Positions 5,299 through 10,856 of a DNA stretch of 10,856 nucleotides are shown here, piece after piece. The position numbers were made by a program, and so were the translations under genes. Origin of the DNA: Sphingomonas sp. UBA1000. Lineage in GTDB: Bacteria > Pseudomonadota > Alphaproteobacteria > Sphingomonadales > Sphingomonadaceae. The DNA lies in NCBI GenBank assembly GCA_002291855.1, contig DBAW01000223.1, forward strand, positions 493 to 11,348. Direction: 5' to 3'. The notes under the pieces were generated by a model. That model was not told the DNA's origin. It searched no databases and saw nothing but the letters and a program-made list of their open reading frames with translations. Positions within the stretch are counted from its first letter, which is position 1. Each line of letters starts with the position of its first letter.

Positions 5299-6354
5299 AT
5301 GCCCGCCCTTGAGGAAAAAGGCTTTTTCGGGCTGCTGGTGATCGCCTCGCTGCTGTTTCTGGCGATCGTGCTGCCCTTTTCCGGCGCGATTCTGTGGGCG
5401 CTGGTGGCGACGATGATGTTCCAGCCGCTGCAGGATGCGCTGACCCGTGCGCTCGGCGGGCGCGCGGGCGCGGCGGCAGGGATCACGCTCATTGCCATCA
5501 TCGCCACCGTGATCGTCCCGGCCGCGCTGCTTGGCTTTGCGATCACCAACGAACTCATTGCCGTTGTCGAGGAGGTGCGCAGCGGCGGCTTCGACCCGAT
5601 CGGCGCGTTCCAGCGCTTCTACGCCGCCCAGCCGTCCTGGGTGCGGCGGGCGATCGATATCGATTCGCTCACCAACGCCCGCGCCGCTCAGCAATGGCTG
5701 GCGTCGAACTTTGCCAGCAGCGCGCAGGCGATTGCCGCGCGCGTGCTCGATTTCGGCACCAGCGCGTTCGGCTATGTCGTGAGCCTCGGCGTGATGCTCT
5801 ATCTGTGCTTCTTCATGCTGTCCGACGGGCGGCGGATCGTCGCGATGGTCGAAACCGCGATGCCGCTGCGCCTCGATCAGGGGCGCGAGGTGTTCGCCCG
5901 CTTCCTGTCGGTCGTGCGCGCGACGATCAAGGGCAGCCTGATCGTCGCCATCGTGCAGGGCACGATGGGGGGCGTGGTGTTCTGGTTCGTCGGCGTCGAA
6001 CCCTCGCTGCTCTGGGGCGTGGCGATGGGCTTCATGTCGCTGCTGCCCGCGGTCGGCACCGGCATCGTCTGGGTGCCGGTTGCGATCTATCTGCTGGCGA
6101 CCGGGGCGATGTGGCAGGGCGCGTTCGTGGTGTTCTGCGGGCTGGTCGTGATCGGCATGGTCGACAATCTGCTGCGCCCGGTGCTGGTCGGGCGCGAGGC
6201 GCGGATGCCCGATTATCTGGTGTTCCTGTCCACGCTGGGCGGGTTGCAGCTGTTCGGGTTCAACGGCTTCATTCTCGGCCCGGCGGCGGCGGCGCTGTTC
6301 CTGTCGGTCTGGGAAATCCATGTCCGCGAGCGTGGACGCCCGGATGCCGCCTGA
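5299..6354 (+). CDS. AI-2E family transporter / permease (351 aa)
   Basis: A polytopic inner-membrane protein of the family named after E. coli TqsA, the AI-2 exporter. Members transport diverse or unknown substrates, and some act in Na+/H+ exchange. Visible features are two N-terminal helices (about 8-42) and a third (about 61-80). A long soluble segment (about 85-148) follows, typical of the family, then a helix at about 150-172 and the C-terminal hydrophobic block (about 208-345). That block has D-N-L-L-R-P-V-L-V-G-R (269-279) and the G-G-x5-G-F-N-G-F-I-L-G-P motif (304-318), both diagnostic. Start: ATG 5299, with GGAG eight bases upstream, gives the usual N-terminus; an in-frame ATG at 5239 would add a basic 20-residue extension and has no ribosome binding site. 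The 3' end overlaps the marR gene by 35 bases. Family is sure, substrate is not. Confidence 0.92.
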   Translation: MPALEEKGFFGLLVIASLLFLAIVLPFSGAILWALVATMMFQPLQDALTRALGGRAGAAAGITLIAIIATVIVPAALLGFAITNELIAVVEEVRSGGFDPIGAFQRFYAAQPSWVRRAIDIDSLTNARAAQQWLASNFASSAQAIAARVLDFGTSAFGYVVSLGVMLYLCFFMLSDGRRIVAMVETAMPLRLDQGREVFARFLSVVRATIKGSLIVAIVQGTMGGVVFWFVGVEPSLLWGVAMGFMSLLPAVGTGIVWVPVAIYLLATGAMWQGAFVVFCGLVVIGMVDNLLRPVLVGREARMPDYLVFLSTLGGLQLFGFNGFILGPAAAALFLSVWEIHVRERGRPDAA

Positions 6355-6814
6355 AGCGCGGGAAGGCTGTGCGCCACCGCAGCTGCGGCTCGATGCGTTC
6401 CTGCCCTATCAGCTGTCGATTGCGTCCAACGCCGTGTCGGGGGCCATTGCGCGCAGCTATGAAAGCCTGTTCGGGCTGAAAGTGCCCGAATGGCGGCTGA
6501 TCGCGGTGCTCGCGGAAACCGACGGCCTGACCCAGCAGCAGATCGTCCAGCGCACCGAAATGGACAAGATGACGGTCAGCCGCGCCGCCCAGGCGCTGGC
6601 CGGGCGCGGGCTGGTGGCGCGCGCGCGCGACGGCCGCGACCGACGCAGCCAGATGCTGACCCTCAGCCCCGCCGGGCAGACGCTTTACGGCGAAATCGCG
6701 CCGCGTGCGCTCGCGCTCGAAGCGCAGCTGATGGCGGGCTTTGCCGAACCCGAAATCGCCGCGCTGCGCGCCGCGCTCGCCCGGCTCAAACAGGCCGCCG
6801 AGGCATTGCGCTGA
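6320..6814 (+). CDS. MarR-family transcriptional regulator, likely of the tyrosine operon (164 aa)
   Basis: A dimeric winged-helix regulator. The helix-turn-helix is at about residues 69-91 (L-T-Q-Q-Q-I-V-Q-R-T through T-V-S-R-A-A-Q-A-L). The wing carries D-G-R-D-R-R-S at 104-110, the family's DNA-contacting signature. Flanking N- and C-terminal helices (about 25-50 and 120-162) form the dimer interface. The start at 6320 has GGGAA four bases upstream and lies inside the permease gene; ATG 6344 is an alternative that trims eight residues. It sits 52 bases before hpd, and a perfect palindrome lies in that gap, so control of the hpd-hmgA-fahA operon in response to an aromatic pathway intermediate is the natural inference. 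MarR-type regulators of aromatic catabolism are well known; the ligand here is not shown. Confidence 0.93.
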   Translation: MSASVDARMPPEAREGCAPPQLRLDAFLPYQLSIASNAVSGAIARSYESLFGLKVPEWRLIAVLAETDGLTQQQIVQRTEMDKMTVSRAAQALAGRGLVARARDGRDRRSQMLTLSPAGQTLYGEIAPRALALEAQLMAGFAEPEIAALRAALARLKQAAEALR

Positions 6815-6834
6815 CTGGTAACAGATGTTACGAT
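6806..6834 (+). promoter_or_regulatory. Candidate hpd operon promoter
   Basis: TTGCGC (6806-6811) and TACGAT (6829-6834) are separated by 17 bases; the -10 matches four of six consensus positions and the -35 only three. Predicted initiation is near 6841, giving a leader of about 26 bases before the hpd start. The spacer and -10 are overlapped by the 14-base palindrome, the usual layout for a repressor-controlled promoter. Confidence 0.35.
6818..6831. promoter_or_regulatory. Putative MarR operator: 14-base perfect palindrome
   Basis: GTAACA-GA-TGTTAC has perfect six-base arms around a two-base centre. It lies four bases after the marR stop codon and 35 bases before the hpd start. Its A/T-rich arms stand out in GC-rich surroundings. 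It overlaps the candidate -10 element, so binding there would block polymerase. Size and symmetry fit MarR-family operators. Confidence 0.6.
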
Positions 6835-6866
6835 TTTGCTTTCCCCGCTTCTGGAGAAGGCGAGTC

Positions 6867-7919
6867 ATGTCGGCAGAAAATCCGCTGGGCCTGAACGGCT
6901 TTGAGTTTGTCGAGTTCACCGGGCCGGATCCCGATGCGATGGCAGCGCTGCTCGAACGCTTCGGCTTCGTCGCCGCGCACCGCCATCCGACGCGCGACAT
7001 CACCCGTTTCAAGCAGGGGCGCATCAACCTGCTGATCAACCGCGAGCCGACCGGCCAGGCGGCCGATTTCCGCGCCGCCCATGGCCCGTCGGCCAATGGC
7101 ATGGCGTTCCGCGTTGCCAATGCCGCACAGGCCTATGCCGACGCGATCGCGCGCGGTGCCCGCCCGGCCGATGCCGCGACCAGCGCGCTCGGCGACGGCG
7201 CGTTCGTGCTCGAAGGCATTGGCGGCTCGCTGCTCTATCTGGTCGATTCGGCCCCCTATGACAGCTGGGACGCGGTGCCCGGTGCCGCCGAGGCAGAGGC
7301 GCAGAACGCGGTCGGGCTCGACCTGCTCGACCATCTGACCCACAATGTCCGCCGCGGCGAAATGCGGACCTGGTCGAGCTTTTATGCTCAGGTGTTCGGC
7401 TTCGAAGAGCAGAAGTATTTCGACATCAAGGGCCAGGCGACCGGGCTGTTCAGTCAGGCGATGATCGCGCCCGACCAGCAGATCCGCATCCCGCTCAACG
7501 AAAGCCAGGACGAGCACAGCCAGATCGAGGAGTTCATCCGCCAGTATAATGGCGAAGGCATCCAGCACCTCGCGCTGACCACCGCCAATATCTACGACAC
7601 CGTCGAAAAGCTGCGCGCGCGCGGCGTGCGGCTGCAGGACACGATCGAGACCTATTACGAGCTGGTCGACAAGCGTGTCCCCGACCATGGCGAGGATCTG
7701 GAGCGGCTGCGCCGCAACCGCATCCTGATCGATGGCGGCGGCGACGAGGGCATTCTGCTCCAGATCTTCACCGAAAACATGTTCGGCCCGATCTTTTTCG
7801 AGATCATCCAGCGCAAGGGCAATGAAGGCTTTGGCAACGGCAATTTCCAGGCGCTGTTCGAATCGATCGAGCTGGATCAGATCCGGCGCGGCGTGATCAA
7901 GGTCGAGGCGGCGCACTGA
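6867..7919 (+). CDS. hpd: 4-hydroxyphenylpyruvate dioxygenase (350 aa)
   Basis: HPPD converts 4-hydroxyphenylpyruvate and O2 to homogentisate and CO2, the second step of tyrosine degradation. It is a cytoplasmic Fe(II) enzyme of the vicinal oxygen chelate fold. The N-terminal half (about 10-128) is the degenerate domain. The catalytic half carries the three iron ligands: His156 in L-D-H-L-T-H-N-V, His234 in G-I-Q-H-L-A, and Glu312 in F-F-E-I-I-Q-R-K-G. The C-terminal G-N-F-Q-A-L-F-E-S-I-E-x-D-Q-x-R-R-G-V gate helix is also standard. The length matches bacterial HPPDs (about 350-360). Start ATG 6867 has GGAGAAGG six bases upstream; the same frame is open to an ATG at 6825, which lies inside the palindrome and is unlikely. 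First gene of the operon; hmgA follows after 44 bases. Confidence 0.97.
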   Translation: MSAENPLGLNGFEFVEFTGPDPDAMAALLERFGFVAAHRHPTRDITRFKQGRINLLINREPTGQAADFRAAHGPSANGMAFRVANAAQAYADAIARGARPADAATSALGDGAFVLEGIGGSLLYLVDSAPYDSWDAVPGAAEAEAQNAVGLDLLDHLTHNVRRGEMRTWSSFYAQVFGFEEQKYFDIKGQATGLFSQAMIAPDQQIRIPLNESQDEHSQIEEFIRQYNGEGIQHLALTTANIYDTVEKLRARGVRLQDTIETYYELVDKRVPDHGEDLERLRRNRILIDGGGDEGILLQIFTENMFGPIFFEIIQRKGNEGFGNGNFQALFESIELDQIRRGVIKVEAAH

Positions 7920-7963
7920 GCCGCCCGGCCCCATCCCCTCCATTCCGGCAAGGACAGGCGATC

Positions 7964-9265
7964 ATGGGCCAGCATCCCGCATCCGGCATGATTCCGGGTT
8001 TCGGCAATCACGTCTCGACCGAGGCGGTCGCCGGCGCGTTGCCGGTCGGCCGCAATTCGCCGCAGCGGCCGACCTTCGGCCTTTATGCCGAACAGCTGTC
8101 GGGCACCGCCTTCACCGCGCCGCGCAGCGAGAACCGGCGCAGCTGGCTCTACCGGCTGCGGCCGAGTGCGATGCACCCGGCCTACGCCCCCTATCGCGGG
8201 GCGACGCTGCTGCGCACCGGGCCGTTCGACGAGGTGCCGCCCAGCCCCAACCGGCTGCGCTGGGATCCGCTGCCGCTGCCCGAAGCGCCGACCGATTTCG
8301 TCGACGGGCTGGTCAGCTATGCCGGCAATGGCGATCCGGGCGCGGGCACGGGCATCGGCATCCATCTTTATGCCGCCAATGCGCCGATGACGGGCCGGGT
8401 GTTTTATTCGGCCGATGGCGAGCTGCTGATCGTGCCGCAGGCCGGGCGACTGACCCTCGTCACCGAAATGGGCGTGCTCGATCTGGCGCCGGGGATGATC
8501 GGCGTCGTGCCGCGCGGCGTGCGCTTCCGCGCCGAACTGCCCGATGGCACGGCGCGCGGCTATGTCTGCGAGAATTACGGCGCGCTGTTCCGCCTGCCCG
8601 ATCTCGGCCCGATCGGGGCCAATGGCCTCGCCAATCCGCGCGACTTCGAAACGCCCCCGGCCTGGTTCGAGGATGTCGACCAGCCGACCGAGGTGATCCA
8701 GAAGTTCATGGGCGGGCTGTGGACCGTCCGGCTCGATCACAGCCCGCTCGACGTGGTGGCGTGGCACGGCAATCTTGCGCCCTATCGCTACGATCTGGCG
8801 CGGTTCAACACGATCAACACGGTCAGTTTCGACCATCCCGATCCGTCGATCTTCACCGTGCTGACCGCGCCCAGCGACACTGCCGGCACCGCCAATTGCG
8901 ATTTCGTGATCTTCCCGCCGCGCTGGATGGTGGCCGAAGACACGTTCCGCCCGCCCTGGTTCCACCGCAATGTGATGAGCGAGTTCATGGGGCTGGTGAC
9001 CGGCAGCTATGACGCCAAGGAAGGCGGCTTCGCCCCCGGCGGGGCCAGCCTGCACAACTGCATGTCCGCGCACGGCCCCGACGCCGCGTCATGGGACAAG
9101 GCGACCCATGCCGAACTCGCCCCGGTCAGGATCGACAACACCCTGGCGTTCATGTTCGAAAGCCGGGGCGTCATCCGCCCGACGCGCTGGGCGATGGACA
9201 CGGCGCTGCGCCAGCCCGACTATGACGGGTGCTGGACGGGCTTTCCCAAGGCGCGACTCGGCTGA
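7964..9265 (+). CDS. hmgA: Homogentisate 1,2-dioxygenase (433 aa)
   Basis: HmgA opens the ring of homogentisate with O2 to give maleylacetoacetate, using Fe(II). The C-terminal cupin region holds the ligands: His334 and Glu340 in P-P-W-F-H-R-N-V-M-S-E-F, and His370 in S-A-H-G-P-D. These sit one residue off the human enzyme numbering. His291 in F-D-H-P-D-P-S corresponds to the active-site His that positions the substrate. The N-terminus G-F-G-N-H-V-S-T-E-A (12-21) is typical. The length is normal and no gap or frame break is seen. The start at 7964 has AAGGACAGG upstream. It sits between hpd and fahA, with a 40-base gap to fahA, and is co-transcribed in all likelihood. Loss of this enzyme usually leads to brown pyomelanin in bacteria, a simple phenotype for the locus. 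Confidence 0.97.
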   Translation: MGQHPASGMIPGFGNHVSTEAVAGALPVGRNSPQRPTFGLYAEQLSGTAFTAPRSENRRSWLYRLRPSAMHPAYAPYRGATLLRTGPFDEVPPSPNRLRWDPLPLPEAPTDFVDGLVSYAGNGDPGAGTGIGIHLYAANAPMTGRVFYSADGELLIVPQAGRLTLVTEMGVLDLAPGMIGVVPRGVRFRAELPDGTARGYVCENYGALFRLPDLGPIGANGLANPRDFETPPAWFEDVDQPTEVIQKFMGGLWTVRLDHSPLDVVAWHGNLAPYRYDLARFNTINTVSFDHPDPSIFTVLTAPSDTAGTANCDFVIFPPRWMVAEDTFRPPWFHRNVMSEFMGLVTGSYDAKEGGFAPGGASLHNCMSAHGPDAASWDKATHAELAPVRIDNTLAFMFESRGVIRPTRWAMDTALRQPDYDGCWTGFPKARLG

Positions 9266-9305
9266 CCGGCATTCCGGACACATTCAGGGCTAGGAACCAG
9301 AAACA

Positions 9306-10313
9306 ATGAAGCTTGCATCGCTGAAAGGGGGCCGGGACGGTCGCCTCGTCGTCGTGTCGGACGATCTTGCCTGGTATGCGCCGGCCGACCAGATCGCGCC
9401 GACCATGCAGGCCGCGCTCGACAGCTGGGACGAGGTCGCGCCGCGCCTCAGGCTGCTGGCACAGGATCTCGCCCATGAAGCGATCCCGCGCGAACGGTTT
9501 CACGAGCGCGACGCCGCGGCTCCCCTGCCGCGCGCCTATCAATGGGCGGACGGCTCGGCCTATGTGAACCATGTCGAGCTGGTGCGGAAGGCGCGCGGTG
9601 CCGAAATGCCGGCGACCTTCTGGACCGATCCGCTGATGTATCAGGGCGGATCGGACGGCTTTCTGGCCCCGCGCGATCCGATCCCGCTCGCCGACGAAAG
9701 CTGGGGCTGCGACATGGAAGGCGAGATCTGCGTCGTGACCGGCGATGTGCCGATGGGCGCGGACCGGGCGACCGCGCTCGCCGCGATCCGGCTGGTCGGG
9801 CTGGTCAATGACGTGTCGCTGCGCAACCTCATTCCCGGCGAACTCGCCAAGGGCTTCGGCTTTTTCCAGTCCAAGCCGGCCTCGGCGCTGTCGCCGGTGC
9901 TGGTGACGCCCGATGCGCTGGGCGATGCATGGGCTGACGGGCGGCTGCACCGGCCGCTGCTGGTCGACCTGAATGGCGAACCCTTTGGCCGCGCCGATGC
10001 CGGCGTCGACATGACGTTCGATTTCGGCACGCTGATCGCCCATGCCGCGCGCACCCGCGCGCTGTCGGCGGGCACGATCATCGGCTCGGGCACCGTGTCC
10101 AACCGCGATGCGGCGGGCGGGCCGGGCCGGCCGGTCGCCGAAGGCGGGCTGGGCTATAGCTGCATCGCCGAGATCCGCATGATCGAGACGATCGCCGCCG
10201 GCGCGCCGCGCACCCCGTTCCTCAAGGCCGGGGATGTCGTGCGCATCGACTGCCATGATGCGCGCCATCACAGCATCTTCGGCGCGATCGAACAGACCGT
10301 GGTGGCGGTGTGA
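9306..10313 (+). CDS. fahA: Fumarylacetoacetate hydrolase (335 aa)
   Basis: FAH cleaves fumarylacetoacetate to fumarate and acetoacetate, the last step of tyrosine degradation. It is the shorter bacterial form; mammalian FAH has about 419 residues. Metal and active-site residues are visible: Glu138 and Glu140 in D-M-E-G-E-I-C-V-V, Asp169 in L-V-N-D-V-S-L-R, and Lys190 in G-F-G-F-F-Q-S-K-P. The G-S-G-T-V-S-N segment (about 260-266) is typical of the family fold. The start at 9306 has AGGAA nine bases upstream. The enzyme before it in the pathway, maleylacetoacetate isomerase, is not encoded between hmgA and fahA or elsewhere in this window. The stop overlaps the start of the next gene (GTGA), so translation is coupled to the Rieske protein. 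Confidence 0.96.
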   Translation: MKLASLKGGRDGRLVVVSDDLAWYAPADQIAPTMQAALDSWDEVAPRLRLLAQDLAHEAIPRERFHERDAAAPLPRAYQWADGSAYVNHVELVRKARGAEMPATFWTDPLMYQGGSDGFLAPRDPIPLADESWGCDMEGEICVVTGDVPMGADRATALAAIRLVGLVNDVSLRNLIPGELAKGFGFFQSKPASALSPVLVTPDALGDAWADGRLHRPLLVDLNGEPFGRADAGVDMTFDFGTLIAHAARTRALSAGTIIGSGTVSNRDAAGGPGRPVAEGGLGYSCIAEIRMIETIAAGAPRTPFLKAGDVVRIDCHDARHHSIFGAIEQTVVAV

Positions 10314-10687
10314 CGGAGCCGCCCGCGGGCCGGCCCGAGCGGCTGACCGCGACGCCCCCCGGCATCGCGGTCGCCGCGCTCGACGATCTTGCCGATCCGG
10401 GCGCGCGCGCGGTGGTGATCGAAATCGGCGACCGGCGCTTTCACGGCTTTCTGGTCCGGCGGGGCATGGCGGTCACCGGCTTTGTCGACCGCTGCCCGCA
10501 TATGGGGCTGCCACTCGCCCAGCGGCTCGACGCGTATCTGACCCCGGACGGCAATCTGGTCGCGTGCAGCTGGCACGGCGCGCTGTTCCGCCCCGATGAC
10601 GGGGCATGCGTGGCCGGGCCGTGCCCGGGCCAGAGCCTGACGCCCTGGCCGGTCACCGTTGCCGGCGGAGTCGTGCGCACCGCGTAA
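10310..10687 (+). CDS. Small Rieske [2Fe-2S] protein (125 aa)
   Basis: A single-domain Rieske protein without signal peptide or membrane helix, hence probably a soluble electron carrier or the iron-sulfur part of a larger enzyme. The cluster ligands are Cys62 and His64 in R-C-P-H-M-G, and Cys86 and His89 in A-C-S-W-H-G-A-L-F. The interval between His64 and Cys86 is 21 residues, longer than the roughly 15-17 usual in dioxygenase ferredoxins. Two extra cysteines follow (Cys100, Cys105 in G-A-C-V-A-G-P-C-P-G). The start is a GTG at 10310, in a GTGA overlap with the fahA stop; no independent start is likely. Its role next to tyrosine catabolism is not known to me. None of the classical steps needs a Rieske protein, since HPPD and HmgA are mononuclear iron enzymes that take no external electrons. 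Confidence 0.93.
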   Translation: MTEPPAGRPERLTATPPGIAVAALDDLADPGARAVVIEIGDRRFHGFLVRRGMAVTGFVDRCPHMGLPLAQRLDAYLTPDGNLVACSWHGALFRPDDGACVAGPCPGQSLTPWPVTVAGGVVRTA

Positions 10688-10715
10688 GGGGCGATGGGGC
10701 TGGTGCGCGGGGGTG

Positions 10716-10746
10716 TTTGTTGCGCGGAGGGGCTTTTTGTTGCGCG
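10716..10746 (+). repeat. Short direct repeat downstream of the Rieske gene
   Basis: TTTGTTGCGCG occurs at 10716-10726 and again at 10736-10746, offset by exactly 20 bases, within G-rich noncoding DNA after the Rieske stop codon. A T5 tract (10734-10738) leads into the second copy, but I find no convincing hairpin before it, so I do not call a terminator. The nearby homopolymers make the base calls here less reliable. Confidence 0.35.
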
Positions 10747-10776
10747 CCTCTCGGCGCGGGGGCGGCACCGGCCCGG

Positions 10777-10843
10777 CCCCCCCCCCCGCCCCCCCACCGC
10801 CGGAGGGCCCCGGTGAGGGGGGGGGGGGGGGGGGGGGGGGGGG
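10777..10843. repeat. Poly-C and poly-G homopolymer tracts at the window end
   Basis: There is a run of 11 C (10777-10787), one G, a run of 7 C (10789-10795), a 21-base GC-rich centre, then 27 consecutive G (10817-10843). The C and G arms are complementary, so a foldback is possible. A 27-base G run is very unusual in bacterial DNA and resembles the no-signal G calls of two-colour sequencing or a polymerase stall at a hairpin. Reading frames here encode only polyproline or polyglycine and are not genes. Confidence 0.8.
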
Positions 10844-10856
10844 AGGGGACAACGCC

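Noticed and set aside
6828..7943. 371-codon open frame on the minus strand opposite hpd
   Set aside because: Antisense shadow of a clearly conserved HPPD gene, and it would begin in the hpd-hmgA gap with no ribosome binding site that I can see.
10709..10750. Intrinsic terminator at the T5 tract after the Rieske gene
   Set aside because: The G-rich sequence before the T run has no good complementary arm, and the sequence close by is of doubtful quality.
10268..10852. Minus-strand frame with a polyproline N-terminus
   Set aside because: The polyproline comes only from the 27-base G run, and the rest is antisense to the Rieske gene.

Overview
The window is a GC-rich chromosomal segment that reads as ordinary, well-kept gene territory of an alphaproteobacterium, most likely a member of the Sphingomonadales. 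This rests on the base composition, the gene order plsX-fabH-ihfA-merR (a known alphaproteobacterial arrangement), and the style of the proteins. It is inference, because no rRNA or other phylogenetic marker lies fully inside the window. I see no transposase, phage gene, CRISPR array, toxin-antitoxin pair or tRNA.

Layout. The left edge (1-319) is noncoding. It carries a strong leftward sigma70-type promoter whose product leaves the window through a structured leader, as expected for a stable-RNA operon such as rrn, and a separate 24-base palindrome. A leftward two-CBS-domain protein gene follows (320-748). A rightward pair comes next: a small two-helix membrane protein (812-1108) overlapping a YciA-type acyl-CoA thioesterase (1092-1469). 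That pair converges on a leftward MAPEG-family membrane protein (1521-1952), with a GC-rich hairpin between the two stop codons.

The middle holds the ribosomal protein/lipid cluster: rpmF (L32), plsX and fabH (phospholipid and fatty acid initiation), then ihfA and a small MerR-type regulator behind their own promoter. A GC-rich hairpin separates this block from an AI-2E-family membrane permease gene. The 3' end of that gene overlaps a MarR-family regulator gene.

The right third is a tyrosine/homogentisate degradation operon: hpd (4-hydroxyphenylpyruvate dioxygenase), hmgA (homogentisate 1,2-dioxygenase), fahA (fumarylacetoacetate hydrolase) and a translationally coupled small Rieske [2Fe-2S] protein. 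A perfect 14-base palindrome between the marR stop and hpd overlaps a candidate hpd -10 element and is the obvious candidate operator for the MarR protein. Maleylacetoacetate isomerase, needed between HmgA and FahA, is not in the window. The Rieske gene is found directly after fahA and its role there is unknown.

The last ~100 bases contain long C and G homopolymers (a run of 11 C, a run of 7 C, then 27 G). They look like a sequencing or assembly problem at a contig end, or an extreme GC hairpin, and should not be trusted as sequence. No clearly new biological system is visible. The best leads are the Rieske protein in the tyrosine operon and the putative MarR operator.
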